In this document: positions 39,522-51,623 of the stretch, one piece after another
How positions within the stretch are numbered: position 1 is the stretch's first letter
Layout of the letters: every line of letters starts with the position of its first letter
Notes under the pieces: generated by a model
The model's input: only the letters and a program-made list of their open reading frames with translations
Database searches by the model: none
What the model was told of the DNA's origin: nothing
Made by a program: the position numbers and the translations under genes
Origin: Penelope pileata
Taxonomy: Eukaryota; Chordata; Aves; Galliformes; Cracidae
DNA: 64,000 bases
Direction of reading: 5' to 3'
Assembly: GCA_013396635.1 (NCBI GenBank)
Contig: WBMW01005646.1
Location: forward strand, 872,523 to 936,522

Positions 39522-42500
39522 GTCTTGTCTCTGATGAAGCATTACCTCTAACCTTGCTATCTTAGATATTAGCAGCACAACTGACACAAAGACGTACAAA
39601 GTCAGTGCTAGTGGTAGTCCTACTCTATCTTTTCTTTGGAAATAAGGACATGCATGAGCACAGAGTGATATCTGCTGCCTTCTCTTGAGAGTGCCTATGG
39701 TTTTCCTGTTTCACTTGTATCCCTGTTTGAGATACAGCAGCTGGAAGCCCAGTACTTAAGCAACAGGCCCAATCTGTAAGCAGGAATTACTCTTCTTCCT
39801 CTTTGAAAATATTGCATGAGTTTACATGATTGCAAGTACTCTCACCGCAGGGAAGATGTATTATGCGATCTTAACACCAGGCTAAAATTACAGCATTAAT
39901 TCTGGATTGTTTTGATGCTTTTATATTATTCTCCTCTGAACCAATAATGTGGGACTCTATCAGTCTATAATTTGAAACAATTTTGAAGCAAATATTGTTT
40001 CCAACTTGCTTTAAAGTTTGAAGCAAAATTTAGCTTTTGGAGAGTTTATAATTTCCTATCTTTTAAAGCCAGAAGTCTTCATTAGACTAAGGAATTTGCA
40101 CTCTCTGGATATTGAATTGCTCCCATTTACCTTTGCACAGAGTCCAGTACTTTGTGCTAGAGTGAAATATTTCTTCCAAAAGGGTATCTGATCTTCATTA
40201 GAAGAAAAAAAAAAGATGGAGAATCCATATCTGCTCTAAGTAATCTGTTACAAAGGTCATTCATCTTTGCTATTAAAAATATAAGCCCAGTTTAAAACGA
40301 GAATTTGCCCAGCTTCAGCTTCTATCTCTTGGATTTCATCCTGTATTTCTCTAGTAAATTAATAGGCTCACCTTATTTATTTGTCAAGGAAATAAATATG
40401 CCTCCAAATTATAACCAAAGTGCTCTTCTAAACCAAGACATTTTTTACCCATTGCATACGCCAGAGTTGTAACCTCTTTGATTTATCTGACAAACTAAAC
40501 CTCTGTGTTAGTGGTAGAACACTGGAAAAACCCACAGAGATGCATGATCTGTTTAGTATCACATGTTTAGTTTTAGTATCACTGACTCAGAGATCTCCTT
40601 TGTCAACTTCTAAAAGAGTATTAGCTCAAGTTACTTGGGTCTCTTGAATATATAGATGTTTAACATTCTCTTTTGTTGCTTGTATGCTGAAAATTTTTCA
40701 CCCAAACCAGTGAGAACAGGGTGACCTAATGTGTCTTTCCAAATATAAAGCACATGTGAAAATCTCTGCTACCATGTTGTTACATTCACTGCCTTCAAAT
40801 GAGGCAGCACAATTGGCTTTTGTGTTTTTGTTTTTTTTTTGNAGTCCCTTTGCCACTAAGCCAGGATGGGACTTATATCTGTAAACTGCTCTCCCTTAAA
40901 CTTGGAAGGGCTTTTTGGCTTTCTAACGAATTCTCATGATAGAACTTTCTATAGAAAAGTCATATTTTTCTGCCTAAATTTTTCTGAACAAGAGTTTTTG
41001 TTGAAATTTTTATTAAGCTTTGTGAAAGTAAAAATAATTCAGTAATGACCTTTTCTTTTTCTTTCTAGTTTGTCAAAAGATTCTTGAATATGGAAGATCT
41101 TTAAAGGTACTTATAAGATACTTCATGAGTTCCTACTCACACAGATTAGCAACATAACTAGTTCTATCTGGGATGTGATCTGATATTTCTCTTAGCTTTG
41201 GCTTGACTTGAAGTGGTCCTCATTCAAAAATGTGTTTTTGTACTGAGTAGCAAAAAAATGACATGCATTTTAAAGCATATATTTTAAAATATACATATGT
41301 ATGTAAGTCAATAACATATATACATAATACAATACACTCTTTCTAAAAGGGAATAATACTCTAATTGGAAATACGAGATACTCTGGAACTGCAGAACTGA
41401 TTATCACCTGCAAGAGCTATCAAAATGGTGATGTACTGGCATTACGGAATTAGAAACAAAAGTACCAGAAATAGCTGAACTTGAATTTTATTCAAAGAAA
41501 CCAAGTAGATTGTTGTAATGAATGAATTAATCCATGTTCTCTGGGGGTTGATGTCTTGCACGGATTGTTAAACTGGAAAAGACCAATTATAGTGTATCCT
41601 CTAAGCCAACAGTTTCTCTACTCAGGGCTGCCCCCTGTATTCTATTTCTAAAGGTTTTGCATAGTACTTTTGAAGTGAGTCACTGATGGAACTTGTATAA
41701 CTTTGGGGAGCATAACAACTGCCATCATTAATATATTTTCTACTTTGTCTTCAGTTCTTCTCCTTTCCCCATTTCTTATGCTTCTACCTTTCTCATCAAA
41801 GCCTCCATATTAAATATTTATGCCTTAAAGATCTTGGTTACAGTGTTTTCTTTATGTAGATTCATTGGTAGCTATGTCCCAGAAAAACTAGTTTCTTTTT
41901 CTCTGAAATTTCTGGTGCTAGATGTTGGCCAACATTGATACAGTTTACAATTTACACTCAGACTTTTTTATTCTTTTTTGCTCAATTTTAAGAACTGAAT
42001 GCATTTTTATTCTTTTGCTTATGTTTCTCATATTTATGTCAAATTATAATCTCCAACAAGCAGCACTGGACTCTCTCATTATTTATTGTTTTGATGCAGA
42101 GAGTAATTAAGTATAATTAACTGGATTATTATCATTTGCTGGTAGAATTTGCTAAGAATGCATATGCTTCTGCAGGGAGTTGCTTACTATTTCCTGCACC
42201 AGTGATCTGATGCTGCCTGGAGAGAGCCTTTTTTTGCCTCTCTATTTATTGCTTCACTGATCTGGGGAAGGAATAAAGTAAGTGTATGAAAATAAGTATG
42301 CCCTAGCTTGTGAATAGCTATCTCAAAGAGAGCTAAGGGATAGAGTTTGACATTGGCTTTCTTGCAGTGCTAAGATGCAGAAATGCAAGAATATTCATAA
42401 TTGGACTGTGAAACAAAGGTAATGATATAAGCTTTATTACCATTTATGTGATACCCGGGAACTCATTCAAGCCATTTTTGATTTATTTTCCAAGATCTTC

Positions 42501-43404
42501 TTGTAGGTGTGAGATTCTGTGTCAGTAGGATGCTCTTTATGTGGGTAGAACTTATAAATTCTTGCATTAGTAGTGGAAGCCATCCTTTTTCATAAATTCA
42601 GTCTGGTATGCACATCACTAAACTCCTACTTAAGCCTTATACATAGTGCACACAGATTTAAGTGGTGCTTGGCTGAAGAATGGATATCCTGCACAGTGGC
42701 TTTGTAATTGCTGCTGTTAAGCTTAATACTCTAAACTGATGCTAGCGTACAGCTGTATGCTATCATACAAGGTAGCAAGCTGAACTTCCGAGATATTCAG
42801 CAGCTCAACTTGTCTAAAGGTAAAGTTCCTGTCATTAACTTACCACTTGGTCCTTCTTGTTGGAATTCATGCTTGTGTCCCATTTAACACTTCGTGCTTT
42901 ACCTTAACGTTATGGTGTGTTGGAGAATTTTCTATACAGCTAAACATACCAAAAAAATATTCTAGCCAGACTTTGCTTTGATAAATGATTATTTACTAGT
43001 ATATTTTATTGTCTGTCAGAAACATTTTTTTTGTTTGTTTTAAATATTAAGAGTTTTAAGAACTGTTAAACTACTGAGCTTATACCTGTTAGCTTGGTAT
43101 TTCCATCAAGAAATAAGCCTTGTTCTCCACTCATATTAAAAATCCATCTCTTTTCTTAATGCATTGCTTCAGTGAGACTTTTCTTACTGCTGGTATTCTG
43201 AATAACCTTACGTGTAGAATATTTTTCCATCTATTTAAAGCTGCTGTAGAGCATCTTTCTGCAGATGACCTTTCATGAACACTTTAAGGACCTTGTAAAC
43301 TTCTGTATGTTTCTGTTTCTTTATGTTCTTCAATGTTCACTAAAAATCTCTTTGGATGTGCTGTCAAGTACTTAAGACAGAAAGAGCCTTCAAATGACTG
43401 TGCA
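39522..43404. other. Unique AT-rich DNA, no gene seen
   Basis: About 3.9 kb without a clear gene. It holds a poly-T run with one ambiguous base (40842), TA-rich microsatellite-like sequence near 41275-41335, and a small splice-site-like arrangement around 41069-41106 that I treat only as a finding. A short block at about 41560-41640 has weak repeat-like character but no family I can name. Confidence 0.5.
40842..40842. other. Single ambiguous base after a poly-T run
   Basis: An N follows a T homopolymer and one G, which suggests a base-calling ambiguity next to the homopolymer. Confidence 0.9.
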
Positions 43405-43560
43405 AATGTCATCTAATTATGTTTCATGTCATTCTGTGAGATAGGCTAGTTTTATAAAACACATTTGTACAAATGGAAAATTCAAACAAATTTTAAAGTG
43501 ATTTGCCCTAGGCCAAGCCACATGAAACAGTCTCGGATCTGAAAATGGAGCCTGGAAATT
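43405..43560 (+). repeat. Probable MIR-like SINE relic
   Basis: The order of blocks follows the MIR SINE core: 'cattctgtgagataggct', a T-rich stretch, 'tacaaatggaaaa', then 'aaagtgatttgccctaggcc' (compare the highly conserved core of MIR around 'gacttgcccaaggtcac') and a 'tcggatctgaa' region. It is strongly diverged. The call is by eye and the 5' end is uncertain. Confidence 0.5.
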
Positions 43561-46500
43561 GTTGCATCCCCTAGTTGTTCTCAACCCATACCAATTCACC
43601 TATGTTTTGGATGCAAAACAACTGCATAAAATATACCTGGCGAAAGTGCTGTGATAGTTTAGTTAAAACATTCTGTGTTTCTGGCAGCAACAGTAGCTAT
43701 CCTTGAAAGAACTGAAGATTCATGCATCTTAATGTCAGAAGGATAGATAGCTGTGATGATACAAATTGCTGCATAACATAGTCCATGCATTTCATCCAAT
43801 GCTTCTTGCATCTGGCCTGCAAATGCAGAAGCTGAGCCACACCATAAAGCAGACGTTAATATTATTTAGAGTCCTTTCCCCCTCATTTGCATGTCAATAT
43901 GTAAATAAACACGTATATTTTTAAGGAAAAGGTACTAAAAGGAATAGTCACTGCTTGTGTGTATTGTTTTAGAAAAATGTAAGTGGACAACATCATACCT
44001 ACATACTATGTGTATATATATATATTATAAATGTATATGTGTAAATAATTCAAGAAGTCCCTGAGTCATATAGCAGTTCTGAGAGATCTGGGAAGCATCG
44101 TGTGAACTAAAGAAGATGAATAGTCAGAATTTCATGGGTAAATGTACCAATTCATAAAGGCTGAGTTTTAGCAAAACATTTGTTGTGCAGGCACAATATG
44201 TAAATTGGCCCAAATGTGCTCATCAGCTCTTGTTCAGCTCCTTCAGAACTATTTTGAGCAACACTTGACAGAGAATTGCTTAAGGTCTTTTCTTTGTCAA
44301 AAAGGTACACTTAAAGGTGGGTTTGAGGATATATTAAAATCTTTACACCAACAGACTAGTTAGTATTTTGCTAAAAATTTTAGTGAATTCACTATATTTC
44401 TTAAGGATAACTTAGATCAGAAAATGCTTCAAAATGAAGAGTAGGGTTTTAAATATTTAGTTAGCATGCAGGGAGCAGAACTGCTTTATACAAACAGATG
44501 GATTCTACCACTTGGAAGAGGATTCATTTTCCAGCTGTGCTCATTTTCTGTAGCAGAGTTTTCTAGACCTCAATTCCCAGATCACCCTGACAGGCTCTGA
44601 GGAATCAAGTCTGATCCAGGTACTCTCAGGGCTAATTTTCCACCATTTTGACAACACTGTGTAATTACTGTCTTCAAGACCAACCTACACATGCAACTGC
44701 TGATTTAGACATGTAGTCAGATAAAACTTCAACTCTTCTATATTTATTTCTCAGTGATGTTCAAGCCACCATCTGTGTTACTGTCTTACATTCTTGTGAT
44801 ATTTCCATTCCATGTTGTCCTTCCTTCTGACCACATCTTACTCTCTACTTCCCTCAAATTAATCATGTTATAAAAGAGATAGGCAGAGGCAGACAATTTA
44901 TTATCTGTAAGATAGTAAGCCAATTCTCTGCTTGATGAATTCAGAATTTTTTCATTTGCTCTATTCTCCTGATATCATCTTGATATTTACCTTGGAAGGT
45001 ATATTCATACCTTGTAGTGCAAAAAGCACTTTGAGTCTAAGCAATTGAGAGAGGCAGTTAGTTCTCCTTATTCAAGGGAGTTAATTAAATTCAGTTTTGA
45101 GGCATGCCTATCAATGCCTTTGTGAGGGATCTGCTGTGGTAAGAGGAAATATTCTGTGAGGTTTACAAACCTTTAATTAGTAGTTGTCTGATTTCTTAGA
45201 GTTACACTTCTAAAACACACAGAACAGCTATGCTGTATACATTTTAAAATTCCTAATCTCTTTAGAAATGTAGTGCTGGGACTGCCAATTTAAGTAGCAT
45301 CATGAGTAACAGTTTAATAAAATTTCATGCATTTGAGTCTGATTTGGACTGTGCAAATTATTCCTCCATTCTATCTCTTTGGTTTGGTGTATTCTTTCTG
45401 ATCCATTTCTCTTTTTCTGCTTTGGCGAATGAGTCATGAAATCTTAAAGGCATTCTCTGAACGGGACCTACTGGAAGCCTAGCTCTTATAGGAGGTGCTC
45501 AGAGCAGGTGAATAGAGTAACCTGAAAGAAAGGTTAATTACATATTTCCCGTTAAGATATGAATGATGGATATTCTTAGACAATGAAAACATAAAATTTT
45601 TGAAAAACATTCCTATGCTGAATTAGGATGAAATGTTGACATTTATTAATTAAAAGAAAATCGCTCATGGACAGAATAATGTTCCTACTGAGATAACTTT
45701 ACAGATTTTACTGAAAATAAAATTTTAAAAATATATATCATATTAACTTGAAAAATAGAACTTTTTTGTTTGAAGGTGTCAGGTAAAGTCTTGATAATCA
45801 CCTTGAGAGTGTATTCCAAAAGGCAGTTGATTAAACTGAACTTCAGGAAACTCTCGTGAAATGTTGAACAGTGTTTTCCAATGAAAATCACATTTGCTTT
45901 AGGCTGTGCTGGCGTGTTAAATCCTGTATGTTTTTAATGTGTCTATTTCTAACTACAGCATGGGAGATGTAGTATGTTGATTCTATAACACTGTCAGAAG
46001 AACAGAAAGAAAGACCATTGGGGGGAAACAGTGAAAAGGAATGTGAGGGACTGGCATTATCACTTTATTAATCATGCTTATCCTGGGAGGAGCTCCTAGG
46101 CAGCATTAAATTGCTATCACTGTGAAAATATATTTTATTTCTACATTATTAGACATTCATTCATAAGGTCTCCATTATGTAAAGTAGCTGTCAGCTCTGG
46201 CAGAATCTATTATAATTATCTTCATAGCTTACATTTCATTTACACGTGCACAGCGTTTCATTTAGAGGAGCTACTGTTGCAAGGGAATATTCTATTCAAT
46301 TTTTTTTCACATTCATAAACCAATTTAAATACAAATACAGCATGTGTAATCCAACTATAAGTGTGACTTCTTATCTTTCCATCAAGTATCCAACTTTGAG
46401 AAGTTCATACTTGTCAGATTTTGGGTATATTTCATTAGCAGTATTTGAAAGTTTCAAATGCTACACAGTATATTTCATGTCTGTCAGACTGCTCAAGGCC

Positions 46501-47961
46501 TGCAAAAATCTCTATATATTGTTCTACCTGCTACTATGTCATTTCTGATAATAGGTTTTGAACTTGTAGGATGTAATCAATCAGCGAATTATTACAAATC
46601 ACGGTACTGGCTTCTCTAGCAAAAGAGGTCAGATCTTAATTCAATCCACAGTTTAAAGCGGTATGTTCTGAATTTGCCTATTCTATTGGCCTCCAGTGTT
46701 TTCTGAGTATTTTCAGTATTACCTGTAGCTAAAACTGAAACTTAAAAAACTGCAGGATGCAAAATACCAAATATGGCAGAGTTATTGACATATGTTAATG
46801 TTTTACTAGGAAGTGCTGCACACTTAGTAGAATTGCATGTTATCAGTTTTTTTAGTGTTTTTTAGTCCTGAGAAAATTGTGAGATTGTTTAGGCAAAATT
46901 GAATTCTGCAATTGATAATAACACTCATCCGTTTCCTACTCCATGTATCGAGACAGGATTACAGTAGACATGTACCAAGATCTATGGCTGTTGTTTTTAC
47001 TTTTATTTCTGTGATACTTATAGAGATGTTCCCCATAAATGTAATATTAAAACCCTTTACCACTTTTCAACATAGTAGTAATATCAGCACATGCTTATTT
47101 CCTAGGTAAAGGTGATCTGTTTCTGATAAAATAGAATCATTCTTCTCTCCCATCTGTGAATGTTTGCCAAAATGCACAGTGAATTGCTTACTGCTCTTGT
47201 AAAGACAACAGCTTATTTACTTCTGCTATTCTCTTTCATCCCCAGTCCTGTTCACTGTGTGTTTTTTGAGGTATTTTTTTGTGAGCTAGGATTAGAAATG
47301 CCAAAATACTTGCAGTAAACATTAAAAAGAAATAAAGCATTCCTGATTTCTGGTCAGATCTACCATTTCAGGAGAAATATTGCTCAGTTCTCTTCACTGC
47401 ATGTCAAATCTTAAGCACGCACCACAGCCAAAACAAAGTAACAAATCTAGAAAAGTAGTAGACCCTAAGCAGAGAAGAACATAATTGCAAATGTGCATTA
47501 TGAAATCAGTGGGAGGCATTAGTATTCCAACAACATTCAGGACCTCTAGAACCAACTTGCCAAAAGAGTTGGAAAGAAGAATGCTGACCTTTTAAGAAAG
47601 GATGTGTTTTTGCCGTTAGCCTGTTTAATGATAACATGATGATGAATTAGATAGACATGCATTTCAAGGTCCAAACAAGCAGTAGTTGATGACTGAATTG
47701 AGGGTCACCTCAGTTCTGTAGTGGATGTCATAAAGTTTCTGATTACACAAGAGAAATTTGTTCTGCATAGAACCAAAGGGCTCATAATCAGTGTGTTAAA
47801 AGTTACGAAAGAAGAACATAGGAAAAGAAAAAAAGGTTTGTATCAGGCAGCATCAGACAACAACATTAGAACTTACATACAGTTACATGGAAGATTATCA
47901 GAACTTGTCTCATGACAACTTACTGTGATTATTCTGAGCAGATAAAGTTAATATTGCATCC
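43561..47961. other. Unique AT-rich DNA, no gene seen
   Basis: About 4.4 kb without a supported gene. A TA microsatellite lies at 44013-44025. Open frames such as 46246-46548 (100 codons, plus) have no recognisable domain. Confidence 0.5.
44013..44025. repeat. TA microsatellite
   Basis: A short TA run within TA/TG-rich sequence. Confidence 0.8.
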
Positions 47962-48345
47962 TGTGGCAGCTGACGATGAAGTTACACTTAGGTGATGAGG
48001 TGCATCACTGTGCTCCAGAGCTAAGTGATAACCTGGAAGAGCTGTTTGGAGTCACGGCTAGTGAGTAGTCTAGGAGCATCCCATGGGCTGGTGGACCTTG
48101 GTATGAGTGGCAGTGGGATGTGGGGCACTGATAGACCCCAGGGCTGGCTTTGTGGCCAGCTGTGGACCAGTGTGTATTCTGTGCTACTGAGGGGAGAGTG
48201 CTCAGTCCATACAGGAATTATGTGGGAAGCAGTCGCCTCCCTGTTCATACTGTTGTTTTCTTAGCCAGGAAATAAAAAGCAGTGCAGGGAATACACTGTT
48301 CCTGTGTGGTGCCTCATTAGTTTCCTGCCTCCTCCCTTCTTGAAC
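47962..48345 (+). repeat. Unclassified LTR-like segment (tentative)
   Basis: A GC-richer block in AT-rich surroundings. It begins with TG and can be closed at a CA, carries an AATAAA at 48271-48276 placed about 70 bases before its end, and is followed by 'ctgtgtggtgcctcattag', which resembles an R-U5 region in layout. It shares no obvious module with the other LTRs, I see no target duplication, and no retroviral genes adjoin. It may equally be unique sequence. Confidence 0.3.
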
Positions 48346-49204
48346 AGTGATATCCCACTGATGCTTGGAGTCCTTTTATGTCTATAGCATTCAGAACAGG
48401 AGTCACACCTCTGTAAACATAACAAACTCACAAGTGGGAAAATATATGCCCACTCCTCAAATCATCTGTACTCATATGTGAATGGAGATAGATTCAACAG
48501 ATTTGTAACATATTCAGGCATAAAAATGGAGAATGGTTAATTTTGATGTTAGAGGAAACGACTATATGACTATTACACTTAAAAGAAAAATTCTCACTCT
48601 TTTTCAGCCTGTATTCAATATTTACAAAGAGAATAGAGATGCAACACTTGATCTTTTGGCAATGAACCAAGAGTGCTCCTCCAGAACTGTGAGCAGGGAT
48701 GTCTTGAGGCCAAGAAAGTCAGAAGCTTCTAGGATACATTACAATTACTAGAAAGTTAAAGACATATAAAGTGGGCTCTACCTACAAAAATATGCGAGTA
48801 AATATAGCCGTAAGAGTATAATAATCAGGGAAAACTGACTAGCATTTATACAGGCAGTATCATTGAGAGGAAATTATAGGACTTTGGGAGTAAATAAGCA
48901 AAATCCAGCTTAAAAAAAAAAAAAAAAAAGACGATTTACTAAATAGGCAAGGTTTAAAGTAACCTTGGAACTACTTGGAAAAAATTAACAAAATAAGCAA
49001 GATTACAGTATTAAAAGTAAAGAACATACAAAAAATGTCAGATAACAGTGCAAAAAAATGTGTGAAATTAGAGCTGTGCAGAAGGCAGTGTATTTATTGA
49101 TAATAACAGACTGAATGAAATATAGATCTTGATATTGGGTTTTAATTAATATAGCCTGATTTATAATGGAAGATAAACTTGTAAAAGCATGAATAAAATC
49201 CTGT
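48346..49204. other. Unique AT-rich DNA, no gene seen
   Basis: No gene is supported. An 18-base A homopolymer lies at 48912-48929. Confidence 0.55.
48912..48929. repeat. Poly-A tract
   Basis: Eighteen consecutive A residues. There is no sign of a retroposed sequence upstream. Confidence 0.95.
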
Positions 49205-49209
49205 GTAGC

Positions 49210-49796
49210 TGTTGTGGTTCGACTCAGCAGATAGCTAAGTCCCACACAGTTGTTTGCTCGCCCTCCTCCCTCCCAAGTGGGATGGGGGAGAGAATTAAGG
49301 AATAAATACGGTAGAACTCGTGGGTTGAGATAAAAGCTATTTACTAAGACAGCAGAGAGAATAAAAGAAATACCAGTACATATATATATATATATATGAA
49401 ACCATAGACTAAGACAGCAGAGAGAATAAAAGAAATACCAGTACATATATATATATATATGAAACCATAGATGATATACAAAGCAAGGGGCCAAATGACT
49501 GATACCCAACCAGCCAGCAGCCCCTCCCTCCGAGCAAGAGACTCCTCTTCCGTAAAAATCACGATGTGATGTGGTATGGAATAGCTCTTTGGTCAGTTTG
49601 GGTCAGCTGCCCTGGTCCTGTCCCCTCCCGATTTCCGGCTCCTTATGCCTTCTAACTGCTTCACTGAGGAACAAAACACGTCCTTGGCTGTGTTCAACAC
49701 TGCCAGGTGTTATCAGTTTTGTTTCTCTTCTGGGAACAAAACATAACTTCATACCAGACACTGTGAGAGAAGTAACTTCTGTTAGAAACTAAGACA
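49210..49796 (-). mobile_element. Solo LTR, reverse orientation, same family as the LTR in the mariner
   Basis: A 587-bp LTR whose plus-strand ends are 'tgttgtggttcgac' and 'aactaagaca'. It is flanked by gtagc (49205-49209) and gtacc (49797-49801), a 4-of-5 target duplication. Its reverse complement is collinear with the LTR at 35877-36399 over nearly its whole length, including the shared U3 module (here on the plus strand 'tatggaatagctctttggtc') and the polyadenylation region. It is longer than its relative mainly because of an internal 63-65 bp tandem duplication (49343-49470). No internal retroviral sequence adjoins. The 168-codon minus-strand frame at 49003-49509 partly translates this duplication and is not a gene. 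Confidence 0.92.
49343..49470. repeat. Tandem duplication within the LTR
   Basis: Two near-identical units, 49343-49407 and 49408-49470. Each runs from actaagacagcag through ccagtaca and a TA tract to gaaaccatag, and they differ only in the length of the TA tract. It looks like a recent local duplication. Confidence 0.95.
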
Positions 49797-49801
49797 GTAC
49801 C

Positions 49802-50736
49802 TTTGGTCATAAAGAAACATTTATACTGTGTTTGTCATAAGAAATATTTAACAATTAATTTTGCATAACATTTTCCATTTTAATTATTGTTTTTCCTTAT
49901 ATGCTGATAGTAATAAAGGACTCACAGGCTAATGAAAATTGCCAGAAAGAACAAAAATAAAGCCTACAAAGGAGCTCACTGCATATCTTTTATCTCCAGT
50001 GGCTCTGAAAGCAATATTTGCATAGATTTGGACTTTTGGGAAATACAGAGATTCTTTGGTGGCAGTCTGAGGAGCTGCCTGAAAGCTGGTAAATCACTGG
50101 CTGTTTCACAGGAATGGAATTAATGGAAAAGGGTTTCAACAATACTAAAATATACCTGTCATCCCCTTCCTTCATCGCATCAGTAGTCTTTCTCTTTTCC
50201 ACTTTATTATGGTATTTAGAGTCTTTGAACTTCTGGCTCAAAATGAACAGTGGAGTGGAGAATTCAGTGTGGAAGGGTTCTAAGAAAAACAAACCAAGTA
50301 AACAGCAGTGCAATCAGAACTACTTACCTACTGCTGGCGCTTAGTCCTGGCACTCACATCTATTTGGGCTGTTCAGAGATGCATTTGCCTGACATTCTGA
50401 GTCAGACTTTCCTGTATTTATGATGTTGAAATCTAAGAAAAATAAAGAATTCACAATTGTTTAGTGCTGCTGTAATTAAGATAGGATTTTTAAAATTGAA
50501 GGTAATGTATTATTATGCACAGTAATGTCCTATCTGGTAAATGCTATACGCAAATGCAATTACAAGCCTTAAAAACATTAAAGACATTTTCAAAATAAGT
50601 CTTTGACATGCATGTGCTCATTTTGATTGCAGTCAAGGTCAACAGGTCCTATGATGGTAGCACTCAGAGGTTCATTGCTTCTGTGCCCTGCAGCACTTGC
50701 TCTGTGTTTAAGATACTTGCCAGGAATTAACGTACA
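49802..50736. other. Unique DNA, no gene seen
   Basis: About 0.9 kb between the LTR and hAT copy 2. Open frames of up to 107 codons lie on both strands (for example 49990-50313 minus) without recognisable domains. Confidence 0.5.
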
Positions 50737-50744
50737 CACTAGAG

Positions 50745-51615
50745 CATGGGTGTCCAACCGTTTGGCTTGCCTGGGCCACATTCATTGAAAAAGAATTGTC
50801 TTGAGCCACATATGAAATAGGTAATATATATAAGTAGATAATATATGTAACTAACAAAAAATATTTTATATATATATTTTTTTTATTAAAACAAAAAAAG
50901 AGCAGCAGAAATAAAACTAGTGGGATATTTGACCTTGTTTTTGTGACTCTAATGCATCAGTCTGGTTTGATGGAAGTGGTTGCAGTTCTCAGTGAGTTCT
51001 CAAGGTGTTCATCAGATTTTTGATTAAATAATTTTACTCTTCCTGTGCTTCATCCTTGAAAGTAGTTGTTCACAAATGTACGTGTTGCCAAAATCTGATG
51101 ACGTGAATAAGGTGTGATTGTGAAGCGAGGCATAATTTTTGTGTAAGATAGGTTTTGTAAAAGTTTAGTGGAGAGAAATGATCAAATTTTTCTTTGAGTT
51201 GAGTATCTGATTGCAACTATACATTGTATTTGAAAATTTGCGTGTAATGTGTTTCTGTCAACTGAAAATGGAGTTGCAAATATGCCAAAAAATTGATGAT
51301 TTTTTTTGGCAATCTTGAAACTTATTCTCAAATTCCTTTATCAAAATGGAAAGCAAGTCTGCATATCTTTCACTGTTCACAGGACTATGTTTAGACAATG
51401 TATCAAAATGCATAAAATTATTTGCATAATTTGAGTTAGCACTGCACTGCCCCCTCCCTGTGTCCTGGCTTTGGCTCAGGCAGTGTTGGTTGCTGAGTGA
51501 TGGGTGTGGGCCTGGGCTGGGCCAGGCCAGGACGCCATGATGGCTCGGCAGCAGGGGGCAGGCTGTATTAGGAGCTGTGCCAGGCCACATGCGGCCCGTG
51601 GGTTGGACATGCCTG
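50745..51615 (-). mobile_element. hAT (Charlie-like) DNA transposon, copy 2, with perfect 8-bp target duplication
   Basis: The element runs from catgggtgtccaacc to the complement of caggcatgtccaacc, and is bounded by cactagag on both sides (50737-50744 and 51616-51623). A perfect 8-bp duplication is diagnostic of the hAT superfamily. On the minus strand it preserves pieces of the transposase C-terminal dimerisation domain: HNHTLFTSSDFGNTYICEQ and SRMKHRKSK near 51105-51040, and in another frame SDEHLENSLRTATTSIKPD near 51020-50960. Stops and frameshifts disable it, and at 871 bp it lacks most of a transposase gene of the usual 2 kb or so. It is a deletion derivative that was mobilised in trans. 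Confidence 0.93.
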
Positions 51616-51623
51616 CACTAGAG

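Noticed and set aside
49003..49509. 168-codon minus-strand open frame
   Set aside because: It runs from unique sequence into the reverse-strand LTR and translates the duplicated TA-rich unit twice, so it is an artefact of the repeat.
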